A DNA stretch of 64,000 bases from Janthinobacterium aquaticum (GCF_009208565.1 NZ_WFLK01000003.1:434001-498000), one strand, 5' to 3'; numbered from the stretch's first letter, positions 25,504-33,772 are shown. Notes: a model not told the origin generated them from the letters alone. Numbers and translations: made by a program.

Positions 25504-27000
25504 TTAAAAATTGAGACCGGGCGACAGCTTGGCCGGCATCGCCAGTGTGCTGTTCTCGATCGAGGCGACCGGATAGGCGCAGTAATCGGCCGCGTAGTAG
25601 GCGCTTGGGCGATGATTGCCCGACTTGCCCACGCCGCCAAACGGCGCCGTGCTGGCCGCACCGGTAGTCGGGCGGTTCCAGTTGACGATGCCGGCGCGCG
25701 CGCGCACCTGGAAGCGCTGCCACAGCGCCGCATCGTCCGACAGCAATGCTGCGGCCAGGCCGAATTCGGTGGCGTTGGCCACTTTCAGCGCGGCGTCGAA
25801 GTCAGTCACGCGGATCACCTGCAGCAGCGGACCGAACCACTCTTCGTCCGGGATGCCGGCAGCGTTGGTCACATCGACGATGCCGGCGCTGACAAAGCCG
25901 GCCTGCGGGTTCAGCTGGCGCATCTGCAGCAACACCGTGCCGCCCTTGGCCACCATGTCGGCCTGCGCCTGCACCAGGCGCGCCGCCACGGCGCTGGAGA
26001 CCACCGGCCCCATGAAAGGCTGCGGCTGGGCGTCGGAGGCGCCGATACCCAGCCTGGCCGCTACTTCGACCAGGCGCGCCACGAAGGCGGCGCCGGCGGC
26101 ATTGTCCTGCACCACCAGCCGGCGCGCGCAGGTGCAGCGCTGGCCAGCCGACACAAAAGCGGAAAAAATAGCATGGTGCACGGCGGCGTCGATGTCTTTC
26201 ACATCCCACACCACCAGCGCGTTATTGCCACCCATTTCCAGTGCCAGCATTTTGCCGGGCTGGCCGCCGAACTGGCGGTGCAGGCTGGCGCCGGTCTGGC
26301 TCGATCCGGTAAACAGCACGCCGTCCAGATGCGCATTGGCACCCAGCGCCACGCCGGTATCGCGCGCGCCATTGACCAGATTGAGCACGCCGTCGGGCAA
26401 GCCGGCCTGCTGCCACAGCTGCACCGTACGGATGGCGCTGCGTGGTGCATATTCGCTGGGCTTGAAGACGATGGTGTTACCGGCAATCAGGGCCGGCACG
26501 ATATGGCCATTGGGCAGGTGGCCGGGGAAGTTATAGGGACCGAACACGCCGAACACGCCGTGCGGACGGTGGCGCAGCACGGCCTCGCCGTCGGCTATCG
26601 TGCTTTGCGTAACGCCGGTGCGCGCGTGGTACGACTGCACCGAAATGTCGATCTTGTTGGCCATGGTGGCCACTTCGGTACGCGACTCCCACAGCGGCTT
26701 GCCCACCTCTTCCGAGATCAGCAGCGCCAGCGTTTCAGCCTGTTCCTTGAGCAGGTCGCGAAAGCGCACGCAGATGCCGATGCGCTCTTCAATCGGCGTA
26801 TCGGCCCATGCGTCAAAGGCCTGGCGCGCCGCCTGGCAGGCCTGCTCAACCAGTGCCGGGCCGGCCTCGAGACTGGCCCAGGTCTGCTTGCCGTTCGATG
26901 GATCGACGGTCGTCAGTTCGCGGCCGTCGCCGGGCAGCCAGGCGCCGTTGATCAGGTTGGAAACGGTGTCGGACGGTTTAAGATGGGTCGATGGTGCCAT
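25504..27000 (-). CDS. astD: N-succinylglutamate 5-semialdehyde dehydrogenase
   Basis: A 498-residue NAD-dependent aldehyde dehydrogenase, step four of the pathway. ALDH hallmarks: FGPYNFPGHLPNGHIVPAL (NAD-binding entry), FTGSSQTGA, the base glutamate in LEMGGNN and the nucleophile Cys in SAGQRCTCARR. Start at 27000 was chosen because GAGGAAG precedes it; the start codon lies inside the 3' end of aruG with a 23-bp overlap, suggesting coupling. Upstream in-frame residues are aruG read in another frame. Confidence 0.95.
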   Translation of the reverse strand: MAPSTHLKPSDTVSNLINGAWLPGDGRELTTVDPSNGKQTWASLEAGPALVEQACQAARQAFDAWADTPIEERIGICVRFRDLLKEQAETLALLISEEVGKPLWESRTEVATMANKIDISVQSYHARTGVTQSTIADGEAVLRHRPHGVFGVFGPYNFPGHLPNGHIVPALIAGNTIVFKPSEYAPRSAIRTVQLWQQAGLPDGVLNLVNGARDTGVALGANAHLDGVLFTGSSQTGASLHRQFGGQPGKMLALEMGGNNALVVWDVKDIDAAVHHAIFSAFVSAGQRCTCARRLVVQDNAAGAAFVARLVEVAARLGIGASDAQPQPFMGPVVSSAVAARLVQAQADMVAKGGTVLLQMRQLNPQAGFVSAGIVDVTNAAGIPDEEWFGPLLQVIRVTDFDAALKVANATEFGLAAALLSDDAALWQRFQVRARAGIVNWNRPTTGAASTAPFGGVGKSGNHRPSAYYAADYCAYPVASIENSTLAMPAKLSPGLNF

Positions 27001-28045
27001 GAGTATGCTTCCTCGGGTTGAGTGACAAGGTGCGCACGGTATCGCCAGGTTGGCAGCGCAGCAGATGCAGTTCATCGTCACCGAGCACCAGCTTGCCGTT
27101 GTGCGGATTGGCACTGGTGACGATCATGCGGAAATCTTTCAGGTCGGTGTTCGACACCAGGTAAGGTTCGCCGTCGGCGCCGGCCTCACAGGCCTCGGCC
27201 ACAATGCCGGTTGCCAGCGTGGCCGGCATGCTGTCGCGCATGGCGCGCAGCTCGGACACGCGCGCCTGCAGCACCGGACCGGCATCGAAAATATCGACAT
27301 AGCCTTCGAAATGCAGCCCTTCCTGCTCCAGCAGGCGGCGCGCCGGCGCGGTGCTCAGGTGGACCTTGCCGATCACTTCCTGCGCCGACTCAGGCAAATA
27401 GGCCACGTACATCGGCTGGCGCGGCATCAGCTCGGCGATGAAGGACTTCTTGCCCAGGCTGGTCAGGTCGTCGACATGGTGGAAATCCATCTTGAAGAAA
27501 TGCCGGCCCAGGCCTTCATAGAACGGCGAGCTGCCGTCCTGGGCCTGGTAGCCGCGCATCTCGGCAATCAGCTTTTCCTTGAACAGCTGCGGGAACTGGG
27601 CAATGAACAGGAAGCGGCTTTTCGACAGCAGCTTGCCGTTGTTGCCGGTGCGGTAGTCGGGGTGCAGGAACAGCGAACACAGTTCGGTGCTGCCGGTCAG
27701 GTCGTTCGACAGGTACAGCGTTTCCATGCGGGTAAACACATCGATCTCGCGGCTGGAGTGAACCAATGTGCCGATGCGGTAGTTATAGAACGGCTCTTCC
27801 ATGCCGACCGCGCCCTTGATGGCGCACACGCCGGCCAGGCGGCCCGTATCGGTGTCTTCCATCACGAACATGTAGTCGCGCTTTTCCGGTTCGATGGTGC
27901 CGGCAAACGAAGCGCAGGCGATGTCGAGACGGTCGCCCAGCATTTTCATGTCGGGCTTCAAGGTGGTCATGCCGGTGCCGACCTGGCTGGCCAGGCCATA
28001 CAGCGCATCGAGGTCGTTGGCGTTGATTGCCCGTACTACTAGCAT
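26978..28045 (-). CDS. aruG: Arginine N-succinyltransferase, second subunit
   Basis: A 355-residue AstA-family acyltransferase, which transfers succinyl from succinyl-CoA to the alpha-amino group of arginine. Signature segments: ELCSLFLHPDYRTGNNGKLL, EMRGYQAQDGSSPFYEGLGRHFF, IAELMPRQPMYVAYLP and GYVDIFDAGPVLQA. Two adjacent paralogues are present, as in Pseudomonas, where AruF and AruG form a heteromer; this one resembles AruG. AGGAG precedes the ATG and the gap to aruF is 10 bases. Confidence 0.92.
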   Translation of the reverse strand: MLVVRAINANDLDALYGLASQVGTGMTTLKPDMKMLGDRLDIACASFAGTIEPEKRDYMFVMEDTDTGRLAGVCAIKGAVGMEEPFYNYRIGTLVHSSREIDVFTRMETLYLSNDLTGSTELCSLFLHPDYRTGNNGKLLSKSRFLFIAQFPQLFKEKLIAEMRGYQAQDGSSPFYEGLGRHFFKMDFHHVDDLTSLGKKSFIAELMPRQPMYVAYLPESAQEVIGKVHLSTAPARRLLEQEGLHFEGYVDIFDAGPVLQARVSELRAMRDSMPATLATGIVAEACEAGADGEPYLVSNTDLKDFRMIVTSANPHNGKLVLGDDELHLLRCQPGDTVRTLSLNPRKHTHGTIDPS

Positions 28046-28055
28046 GCTGGTCTCC

Positions 28056-29087
28056 TTAGATGCGTACGCAGATCACGGACTCGCCGCTGGCCACGGCCAG
28101 CGCTTCGAGCAGGTCGGCCGGCAGGCCCACCGACTCTTGCGCCTCGAGTGCGTCGCAGGCAAACGTGACGGCGCGGAAATCGTGCTCGTTGCTTGAAGCG
28201 ATCGCATAATTGATTTTCTGGCCGGCGCGGCTGGGCGTGACGCCTTCCACCACACGGCGCGTCAGCGCGCCGGTAACCGAGCGCAGCGAATTCTTGTGCG
28301 CCTGCAGGATCGGGCCGCCATCGAAGATATCGATATAGTCGTCGGCCTGGAAACCCTCTTCGGTCATCAGGTTGAAGGCCAGTTCGCCGCTCGGATGGAT
28401 CTGGCCCATGGCCGCCTGCGCATCGCCGGGCAGCAGCGGTACATAGACCGGGTAATGCGGCATCAGCTCGACGATCAGGGTGCGATTGCGCGCCCCGCCA
28501 ATCACTTTTTCAGCGTCCAGAAAACCCATCTGGAAAAACTTGCGACCCAGCGCGTCCCAGAACGGCGACTGGCCGTCGGCGTCTGTCATGCCGGCCAGCG
28601 GCACGAAGAAGCGCTCGCTGAAACGCTGCGGCGCCAGCACGGCAAACAGCAGCCGCGCGCGCGACAGCAGCGCCGCTTCCAGTCCCGCCTGCTCCATGTT
28701 ACGGATGAAAAAGCCGGACAGCTGCGAGCAGTCGGTCAGTTCCGAACACAGCGTCAGCGCATGCACGCTATGGCTGATATTGAGGTCGCGCGAGACCTGC
28801 TGGATCACATCGTTACGGAAGGAAAAATAAGTGCCGTTCGAGCCAGCGGCGGCAAAGATGGCGGCCGTGCCGAGCAGGCTCTGGTCCTCCAGCGACTCGA
28901 GCACGAACAGATACGATTCTTCGCTGGGCAGATCGACGCGCGCCGCAAACGAGGCAATCGAGCGCTCGACGGCGGCGCTGATTTTTTCACGCGTCCTGGG
29001 CAGGGTATGCACCCCCGGCATGCTGAGCGCGGCCAGCGATTCAAGAGCTGCAATATCCGCAAGGGCTACCGGACGGACAACATACAT
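28056..29087 (-). CDS. aruF: Arginine N-succinyltransferase, first subunit
   Basis: A 343-residue paralogue of the next gene. Corresponding segments are TLCSELTDCSQLSGFFI, SPFWDALGRKFFQMGF, IVELMPHYPVYVPLLP and DYIDIFDGGPILQAHKNS. It differs from aruG chiefly in the N-terminal third. Start at 29087 was chosen for the AAGGAG; the longer in-frame version adds 21 low-quality residues. Together with aruG it should form the enzyme that commits arginine (or ornithine) to the succinyltransferase pathway. Confidence 0.92.
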   Translation of the reverse strand: MYVVRPVALADIAALESLAALSMPGVHTLPRTREKISAAVERSIASFAARVDLPSEESYLFVLESLEDQSLLGTAAIFAAAGSNGTYFSFRNDVIQQVSRDLNISHSVHALTLCSELTDCSQLSGFFIRNMEQAGLEAALLSRARLLFAVLAPQRFSERFFVPLAGMTDADGQSPFWDALGRKFFQMGFLDAEKVIGGARNRTLIVELMPHYPVYVPLLPGDAQAAMGQIHPSGELAFNLMTEEGFQADDYIDIFDGGPILQAHKNSLRSVTGALTRRVVEGVTPSRAGQKINYAIASSNEHDFRAVTFACDALEAQESVGLPADLLEALAVASGESVICVRI

Positions 29088-29158
29088 GGGTACTCCTTCG
29101 GTGCAGGGTAAAACAGACCGGCCCGCAGTCATGCGGGCCGGCGGAGTCAAAACGCTGG

Positions 29159-30400
29159 TCAGGCCTTGCGCAGGCTGTCGACCGCGGCATGCAACAGGCG
29201 GCCTGCTTCGGCGATCTGTTCGTCCGAGACGATCAGCGCCGGCGCCAGGCGCACCACATCCATGCCGGCGATCAGCACCATCAGGCCCTGCGCTTCGGCA
29301 GCCTTCTGGATATCCTTGGCGCGGCCTTTCCAGGCCTCGCTGACGACCAGGCCCAGCAGCAAGCCGCTGCCGCGCACGGCCGAGAACACCTCAGGGTAAT
29401 CGCTGATCAGCCCTTGCAGCATGGCGATGGTGTTGACGCTCGCTTCTTTCACGCGCGCCAGGAAGGCTGGCGTATTGATCGTTTCAAGCACGGCCAGCGC
29501 CACGCTGGTGGCCAGCGGGTTGCCACCGTAGGTGGTGCCGTGGGTGCCGACGGCCAGCGTTTGCGCCAGTTCTTCGGTGGTCAGCATGGCGCCGATCGGG
29601 TAGCCATTGCCCAGTGCCTTGGCGGCGGTCAGGATATCTGGCGTGACGCCATAGCCCATATAGGCGAACAGCGCGCCGGTACGGCCCATGCCGCACTGCA
29701 CTTCGTCGAAAATGAGCAGGGCGCCGGTCTTGTCGCACAGTGCACGCAATTCTTTCAGGAATTCCGGATTGCCTGGTACTACACCGCCTTCGCCCTGCAC
29801 TGGCTCGACGATCACCGCGCACACATCGTCACCGATGGCGGCGCGCGCCGCTTCGATATCGTTGTAGGCGATATGGTCGATTGACGGCGGCAGCGGCTCG
29901 AAGCCTTCGGTGTATTTCGACTGACCGCCGACCGAAACCGTAAACAGCGTGCGGCCATGGAAGGAGCTGAAGCACGAGATGATGCGCGACTTGTGCGCGC
30001 CAAATTTGCTGTGCGCATATTTGCGCGCCAGTTTCAGCGCCGCTTCGTTGGCTTCTGCGCCCGAGTTGCAGAAAAACGCGCGGTCGGCAAAGGTCGCTTC
30101 GGTCAGCGCCGACGCCAGGCGCAGCACCGGCTCGTTGGTATAGCCGTTACCGAGGTGCCACAGCGTGTTGATCTGCTTGGTCAGCACTTCAACCAGTGCT
30201 GGATGGCAGTGACCGAGGCTGTTGACGGCGATGCCGGACGTGAAATCGAGGTAACGCTTGCCTTCCTGGTCCCACAGTTCCAGGCCGACGCCACGCACGG
30301 GCACCATGGCCGCCGGGGCGTAGGTAGGAACGATCACCTGGTCAAAGGTGTCGCGGGTGACTGGACGAGCCGTAACGGTCGCATCAAGCTTGGCATTCAT
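29159..30400 (-). CDS. aruC: Succinylornithine/acetylornithine aminotransferase
   Basis: A 413-residue PLP-dependent class III aminotransferase. Visible: [17 protein letters not shown], the [20 protein letters not shown] cofactor region, [25 protein letters not shown] and the PLP lysine in [15 protein letters not shown]. Position at the head of the operon identifies it as the AruC/AstC enzyme, with possible ArgD activity. Start at 30400 was chosen because the family begins here; the GGGA Shine-Dalgarno is modest. A longer version to 30502 would cover the -10 box and is unlikely. Confidence 0.93.
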   Translation of the reverse strand: MNAKLDATVTARPVTRDTFDQVIVPTYAPAAMVPVRGVGLELWDQEGKRYLDFTSGIAVNSLGHCHPALVEVLTKQINTLWHLGNGYTNEPVLRLASALTEATFADRAFFCNSGAEANEAALKLARKYAHSKFGAHKSRIISCFSSFHGRTLFTVSVGGQSKYTEGFEPLPPSIDHIAYNDIEAARAAIGDDVCAVIVEPVQGEGGVVPGNPEFLKELRALCDKTGALLIFDEVQCGMGRTGALFAYMGYGVTPDILTAAKALGNGYPIGAMLTTEELAQTLAVGTHGTTYGGNPLATSVALAVLETINTPAFLARVKEASVNTIAMLQGLISDYPEVFSAVRGSGLLLGLVVSEAWKGRAKDIQKAAEAQGLMVLIAGMDVVRLAPALIVSDEQIAEAGRLLHAAVDSLRKA

Positions 30401-30458
30401 GGCATTCCCATCAAAATGTGAGGTACTCCCGCAGCTACCGCAGCTACGCTTGTACTGC

Positions 30459-30464
30459 ATTATA
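30459..30464 (-). promoter_or_regulatory. -10 box of the aru operon
   Basis: TATAAT on the minus strand, 59 bases before the aruC ATG. No TTGACA-like -35 is found 16-18 bases upstream (AAGAGT occupies that place), as expected for a promoter that needs an activator. Confidence 0.55.
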
Positions 30465-30485
30465 AAAAGCGGGATGCTAAAACTC

Positions 30486-30523
30486 TTTTGAATCTGCGAC
30501 AAGGATTTTCACAATTCCTCACA
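30486..30523 (-). promoter_or_regulatory. Candidate tandem ArgR (AraC-type) binding sites
   Basis: Read on the minus strand: TGTGAG-N8-AA starting at 30523, then TGTCGC-N8-AA starting at 30501, a direct repeat with a 22-bp period. Each fits the pattern TGTCGC-N8-AA that I recall for Pseudomonas ArgR half-sites, the downstream one exactly. The downstream half-site ends at the expected -35 position of the aruC promoter, so an activator bound here would touch RNA polymerase. Confidence 0.5.
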
Positions 30524-30541
30524 GCTGCAGGGGCATGGCCT

Positions 30542-31486
30542 TCAGGCCGGTGGCATCAGTTTGCGCTGGCGCTCTTCGCGCGGGGTATTGCCGAACAGCG
30601 CGCCGAAGGCGGTGGAAAAGTGCGAACCGGATGAAAAGCCGCACATCAGGCCGACTTGTACGATGGAATAATGGGTATCGAGCAATAACTGGCGCGATTT
30701 TTTCAGGCGCAGTTCGAGGTAGTAGCGCGACGGCAGGCTGCCCAGGTACTGCTTGAACAGGCGCTCGAGCTGGCGCCGCGACAGGCCGACCAGATTGGCA
30801 ATATCGTCGGTCGACAGCGGTTCCTCGATATTGGCTTCCATCAGCGTGACCGCTTCGGACAATTTCGGCTGCAGCACGCCAAAGCGCGCCTGCAGCGCCA
30901 CCCGCTGGCGCTCCTCCTTGCCGCGCACGCGGTCCACGCACAAGGCTTCTTTCAGTTGCGCCTGCACATCGGCGCCGAACACCGCTTCGATCAGGGTCAG
31001 CGAAAAATCGATGCTGGCCGCACCGCCGCAGCAGGTCAGGTGCGGCCCGTCGATATCGAACAGGTGCGGCGTCAGGATGGCGCGCTCGGCGCGCGCTTCG
31101 GCGTCCGCATACAGCGCCCACGGCAGCGCAATGCGCACGCCGTCCATGACGCCGGCATCGGCCAGCCACAGCACGCCGGCGCCCACGCCACCCCAGAACG
31201 GCGCCGCACGGCAGCGCTCGATCACGGCGCGACACAGCTCGGGCGGCAACGGCGGCTGGCCTTCGTCGGCCACCAGCAACGCTATTTGCCAGTTGCCGCT
31301 TTGCACGGCGGCCTGGGCTGGCGTCACGATATCGAACTGCAGCGCCCCCGGCCCCAGCGCGCGCGCGCACAGGCGCAGCGGTTGCACCAGGCCGGCCCAG
31401 GTCATCGATTCGGCGTCACCAGCCTGGATCAGCAGCAGGCGCAGCGGCTTGTCGCGGCCGATACGGGAGAGGTTGGCAAAGGACAT
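30542..31486 (-). CDS. argR: AraC-family arginine regulator (GlxA/ArgR type)
   Basis: A 314-residue regulator with an N-terminal DJ-1/PfpI-like domain (about 15-190; the usual Cys nucleophile region reads LTCCGGAASIDFSL) and a C-terminal double helix-turn-helix AraC domain (about 215-310: LSTDDIANLVGLSRRQLERLF and YSIVQVGLMCGFSSGSHFSTAF). This is the domain order of Pseudomonas ArgR, the activator of aru genes; it is unrelated to the hexameric E. coli ArgR repressor. Adjacent to and upstream of the aru operon on the same strand. The start is uncertain: no in-frame ATG has a clear Shine-Dalgarno. Confidence 0.85.
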   Translation of the reverse strand: MSFANLSRIGRDKPLRLLLIQAGDAESMTWAGLVQPLRLCARALGPGALQFDIVTPAQAAVQSGNWQIALLVADEGQPPLPPELCRAVIERCRAAPFWGGVGAGVLWLADAGVMDGVRIALPWALYADAEARAERAILTPHLFDIDGPHLTCCGGAASIDFSLTLIEAVFGADVQAQLKEALCVDRVRGKEERQRVALQARFGVLQPKLSEAVTLMEANIEEPLSTDDIANLVGLSRRQLERLFKQYLGSLPSRYYLELRLKKSRQLLLDTHYSIVQVGLMCGFSSGSHFSTAFGALFGNTPREERQRKLMPPA

Positions 31487-31607
31487 CGGCAGGCAAGATC
31501 GGGCAATGGCTGAGTGAGGTGCGCCTATCATACTGCACCAGCGAGCAGGCAATGGCGCAAGGATGCAACAGACGCACCGGCGCGCAGAAAAAAGCAGGCC
31601 GGAAGGA

Positions 31608-31613
31608 TATAAT
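31608..31613 (+). promoter_or_regulatory. -10 box of the MarR gene (probable leaderless mRNA)
   Basis: TATAAT ends 8 bases before the ATG at 31622, which puts the transcription start at or next to the start codon. No good -35 match is seen. Confidence 0.5.
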
Positions 31614-31621
31614 CGTGCCCC

Positions 31622-32056
31622 ATGGGTGAACGATATTTAAAAAGTATCCGGCTGCTGGCCGAATGCATGCAGGGCTTCGAACGCTTTTCGGCGGACTATG
31701 TACGCCAGTACGGGCTGACGCATGCGCAGTTCGATATTATCGCCACGCTGGGCAATACCAGCGGCATGTCCTACAAGGAACTCGGGCAGAAAACCCTGAT
31801 TACCAAGGGCACGCTGACGGGCGTGGTGGAGCGGCTGGAAGAAAAGGCACTGGTGCAACGCGAACGCTGCACGCGCGACAAGCGTTCGTACTTCGTGCGC
31901 CTGACCGACGCCGGGGAACAGGTCTTTGAAGAGGTCTTTCCCAAGCTGACCCGCCAGGCCCAGCAGCATTTTTCGGCCTATGGCGAAGCCGACTTCGTGC
32001 GCCTGGAAACGGAACTGCGCAAGCTGAAACAAGTCATCGACAGCAGCAACAGCTAA
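31622..32056 (+). CDS. MarR family transcriptional regulator
   Basis: A 144-residue dimeric winged-helix regulator. The DNA-binding core is at about residues 34-95: LTHAQFDIIATLGNTSGMSY, then KELGQKTLITKGTLTGVVERL (recognition helix) and the wing KALVQRERCTRDKRSYFVRLT with the conserved D-R pair. Ligand and targets unknown. It precedes a small acidic protein gene by 39 bases, probably in one transcript, and is divergent from the arginine regulator gene. The -10 box is so close that translation is likely leaderless. Confidence 0.92.
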   Translation: MGERYLKSIRLLAECMQGFERFSADYVRQYGLTHAQFDIIATLGNTSGMSYKELGQKTLITKGTLTGVVERLEEKALVQRERCTRDKRSYFVRLTDAGEQVFEEVFPKLTRQAQQHFSAYGEADFVRLETELRKLKQVIDSSNS

Positions 32057-32095
32057 TATCTCTGCAACACTAAAAACAAGACAAAGGAAATCAAA

Positions 32096-32383
32096 TTGAA
32101 AACTTCCCTGCTCGACGGCAAAAAACCGGCACACTTTGACAAGCACATTATCGGCAACCTGCTGCTCAACGCCAGCACGCCCGAACTGGTGCGCCAGGAA
32201 AACCTGATTATCGGCATCCGCAATGAAGACGGCGAAATCTACCGCCTGATCGGCGCAGCCAAGCACCACAGTTTCATGAACGCCGTCGAAGAACTGTTCG
32301 ACCTGGGCCTGACGGACGAGCTCGACGAAAGCGATGAGCTGGTCGAAGGATGCGACGCGATTTTCAGCGAAGTGCTCGAATAA
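32096..32383 (+). CDS. Small acidic protein of unknown function
   Basis: A 95-residue protein not recognised. N-terminal half is basic/neutral (KTSLLDGKKPAHFDKHIIG), the C-terminal third strongly acidic (DELDESDELVEGCDAIFSEV). The start is TTG with AAAGGA 7 bases upstream; no in-frame ATG exists until residue 61, so TTG is the only plausible start. Codon use is typical of its neighbours. It lies 39 bases after the MarR gene and ahead of a REP pair. Confidence 0.7.
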   Translation: MKTSLLDGKKPAHFDKHIIGNLLLNASTPELVRQENLIIGIRNEDGEIYRLIGAAKHHSFMNAVEELFDLGLTDELDESDELVEGCDAIFSEVLE

Positions 32384-32398
32384 GCGTTGGCATTTTTC

Positions 32399-32515
32399 GT
32401 AGGTCGGATTAGGCCGTAGGCCGTAATCCGACATCGGCAGCGCTGCCAACGGGCGGCGGGCATTTGTCGGCTTACGCTGCGCTAAGCCGACCTACGCCGA
32501 CCTACGCCGACCTAC
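32399..32515. repeat. REP-like palindrome pair with a tripled arm
   Basis: A plus-oriented copy at 32399-32433 (core GGCCGTAGGCC) and a minus-oriented variant at 32465-32495 in which GGATTA is replaced by GGCTTA on both arms (TGTCGGCTTACG and GCTAAGCCGACCTAC), a compensated change. The outer 10 bp, GCCGACCTAC, is repeated three times in tandem (32486-32515). Confidence 0.8.
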
Positions 32516-32554
32516 GCCTGCACCGGCTGTTAATGAAAAGATCATCGTTAAAAA

Positions 32555-32583
32555 GTTCCACACGGAAATATTGCGAGTATAAT
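32555..32583 (+). promoter_or_regulatory. Promoter of the HDOD gene (probable leaderless mRNA)
   Basis: TATAAT at 32578-32583 lies 7 bases before the ATG at 32591, with a weak -35 (GTTCCA, 32555-32560) 17 bases upstream. Transcription should begin at the start codon. Confidence 0.5.
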
Positions 32584-32590
32584 TTTTTCA

Positions 32591-33439
32591 ATGAACAGAC
32601 TCGACGCCCTTAACAGCATCGCCGCCTCCGCCAGTCGTGGCGAACTGACCTTTCCTGCCAATGTCGACGCCTCGCTCAAGCTGCAGCAGGCATTGGCCGA
32701 TCCCGATTGCCATATCGAAGCGGCCGTCAGGCTGGTGCAGGCCGACCCGCTGCTGGCCGCGCGCACCGTGGCCATTGCCAATTCGGCGGCCTATAACCGC
32801 AGCGGCAACGACATTACCAATGTGCGTACTGCCGTGCAGCGGCTCGGCGTGCGTACCTTGCAGTCGGTGGTGGCGTCACTGATCGTGCGCCAGCTTGGCA
32901 GCACGATTACCGATCCGCAGCTCAAGGCCAAGGCCGATCAGTTATGGGAGCATACGGCCCACGTGGCCGCGCTGTCGCAGGTGATTGCAAGGCGCGTGAC
33001 CCGGGTCGACCCCGATACGGCGCTGTTTGCCGGCATCATGCACGAAGTCGGCGGCTTTTACCTGCTGTCGCGCGCCGGTGAATATCCCGGCATTCTCGAT
33101 GGCGACGCGCAGGAATGGGTCGAGCATGGCGAACAGGCTGTGGGCCGCGGCGTGCTGACCAAGCTCAAGGTGCCCGAAGCCGTGATGCAGGCGATCGAAG
33201 CGCTATGGGAAGGCCTGCGCGCGATTCCGCCCGAATCGCCAGCCGACACCCTGCTGCTGGCCAATGACCTGGCGCCGGTGGCCTCGCCGCTCAATGAAAA
33301 TCCGGCTGCGATTGCCGTACGCGCCAAACGCGCCGCCAGCAGTATCGACTGCCTGATCGGCGAGCACGATACGCTGTCAAGCATCATGGCCGAGTCGGCC
33401 GAGGAAGTGCAGTCGCTGCTGCGGGTGCTGGTGCACTGA
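32591..33439 (+). CDS. HDOD domain-containing protein
   Basis: A 282-residue signalling protein. Residues about 20-215 match the HDOD domain (a catalytically degenerate relative of HD phosphohydrolases): ASLKLQQALADPDCHIEAAV, ARTVAIANSAAYNRSGNDI, VRTAVQRLGVRTLQSVVASL and GIMHEVGGFYLLS, where HEVG stands in for the HD motif. No second domain is present. Such proteins act in stress, motility or c-di-GMP-related signalling, usually as scaffolds. There is no Shine-Dalgarno; the -10 box lies 7 bases before the ATG. Confidence 0.9.
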   Translation: MNRLDALNSIAASASRGELTFPANVDASLKLQQALADPDCHIEAAVRLVQADPLLAARTVAIANSAAYNRSGNDITNVRTAVQRLGVRTLQSVVASLIVRQLGSTITDPQLKAKADQLWEHTAHVAALSQVIARRVTRVDPDTALFAGIMHEVGGFYLLSRAGEYPGILDGDAQEWVEHGEQAVGRGVLTKLKVPEAVMQAIEALWEGLRAIPPESPADTLLLANDLAPVASPLNENPAAIAVRAKRAASSIDCLIGEHDTLSSIMAESAEEVQSLLRVLVH

Positions 33440-33575
33440 TTTCCGGTGGCGTCGTTGGCGTCTGCACGATCAGCAGGTGCTTGTTCATGGCCTTGTCGTG
33501 TTGCCGCTGCTGCACCACCATGGTGGCAACAGCCTTGGTGCTGAGCAATGGCTTCGGGTGGCGCGGCATAAACAT
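33384..33575 (-). CDS. Possible small protein of unknown function
   Basis: A 63-codon ORF on the minus strand, overlapping the end of the HDOD gene antisense by 56 bases. Support: GAAGGA 6 bases before the ATG and G/C at most third codon positions, as in real genes here. The product has a basic N-terminal half and an Ala/Pro/Thr-rich C-terminus with no known motif. It could still be a chance ORF. The rest of 33440-33772 holds only the GST terminator. Confidence 0.35.
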   Translation of the reverse strand: MFMPRHPKPLLSTKAVATMVVQQRQHDKAMNKHLLIVQTPTTPPEISAPAPAAATALPRPTRP

Positions 33576-33654
33576 GGCATTCCTTCGGGAAAGATGAATA
33601 TGCCGACATGCTGTGCCATTATTAAATTTTCAAGTCCCTGCGCCACTTCCGCCC

Positions 33655-33679
33655 AAAAAAAACCCGCTCGAAAGCGGGT
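33655..33679 (-). terminator. Rho-independent terminator for the GST gene
   Basis: On the minus strand ACCCGCT (33679-33673) pairs with AGCGGGT (33668-33662) across a 4-base loop, followed by a run of eight T (33662-33655). Confidence 0.85.
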
Positions 33680-33772
33680 AAAGTCCAAAGCTAGGGATGT
33701 CCTGAAAGAGACAGCCCCATGGTAGGCCTGCAGGCCACACATTTCCGTGCGTTGCCACACATAGGCCGGACT

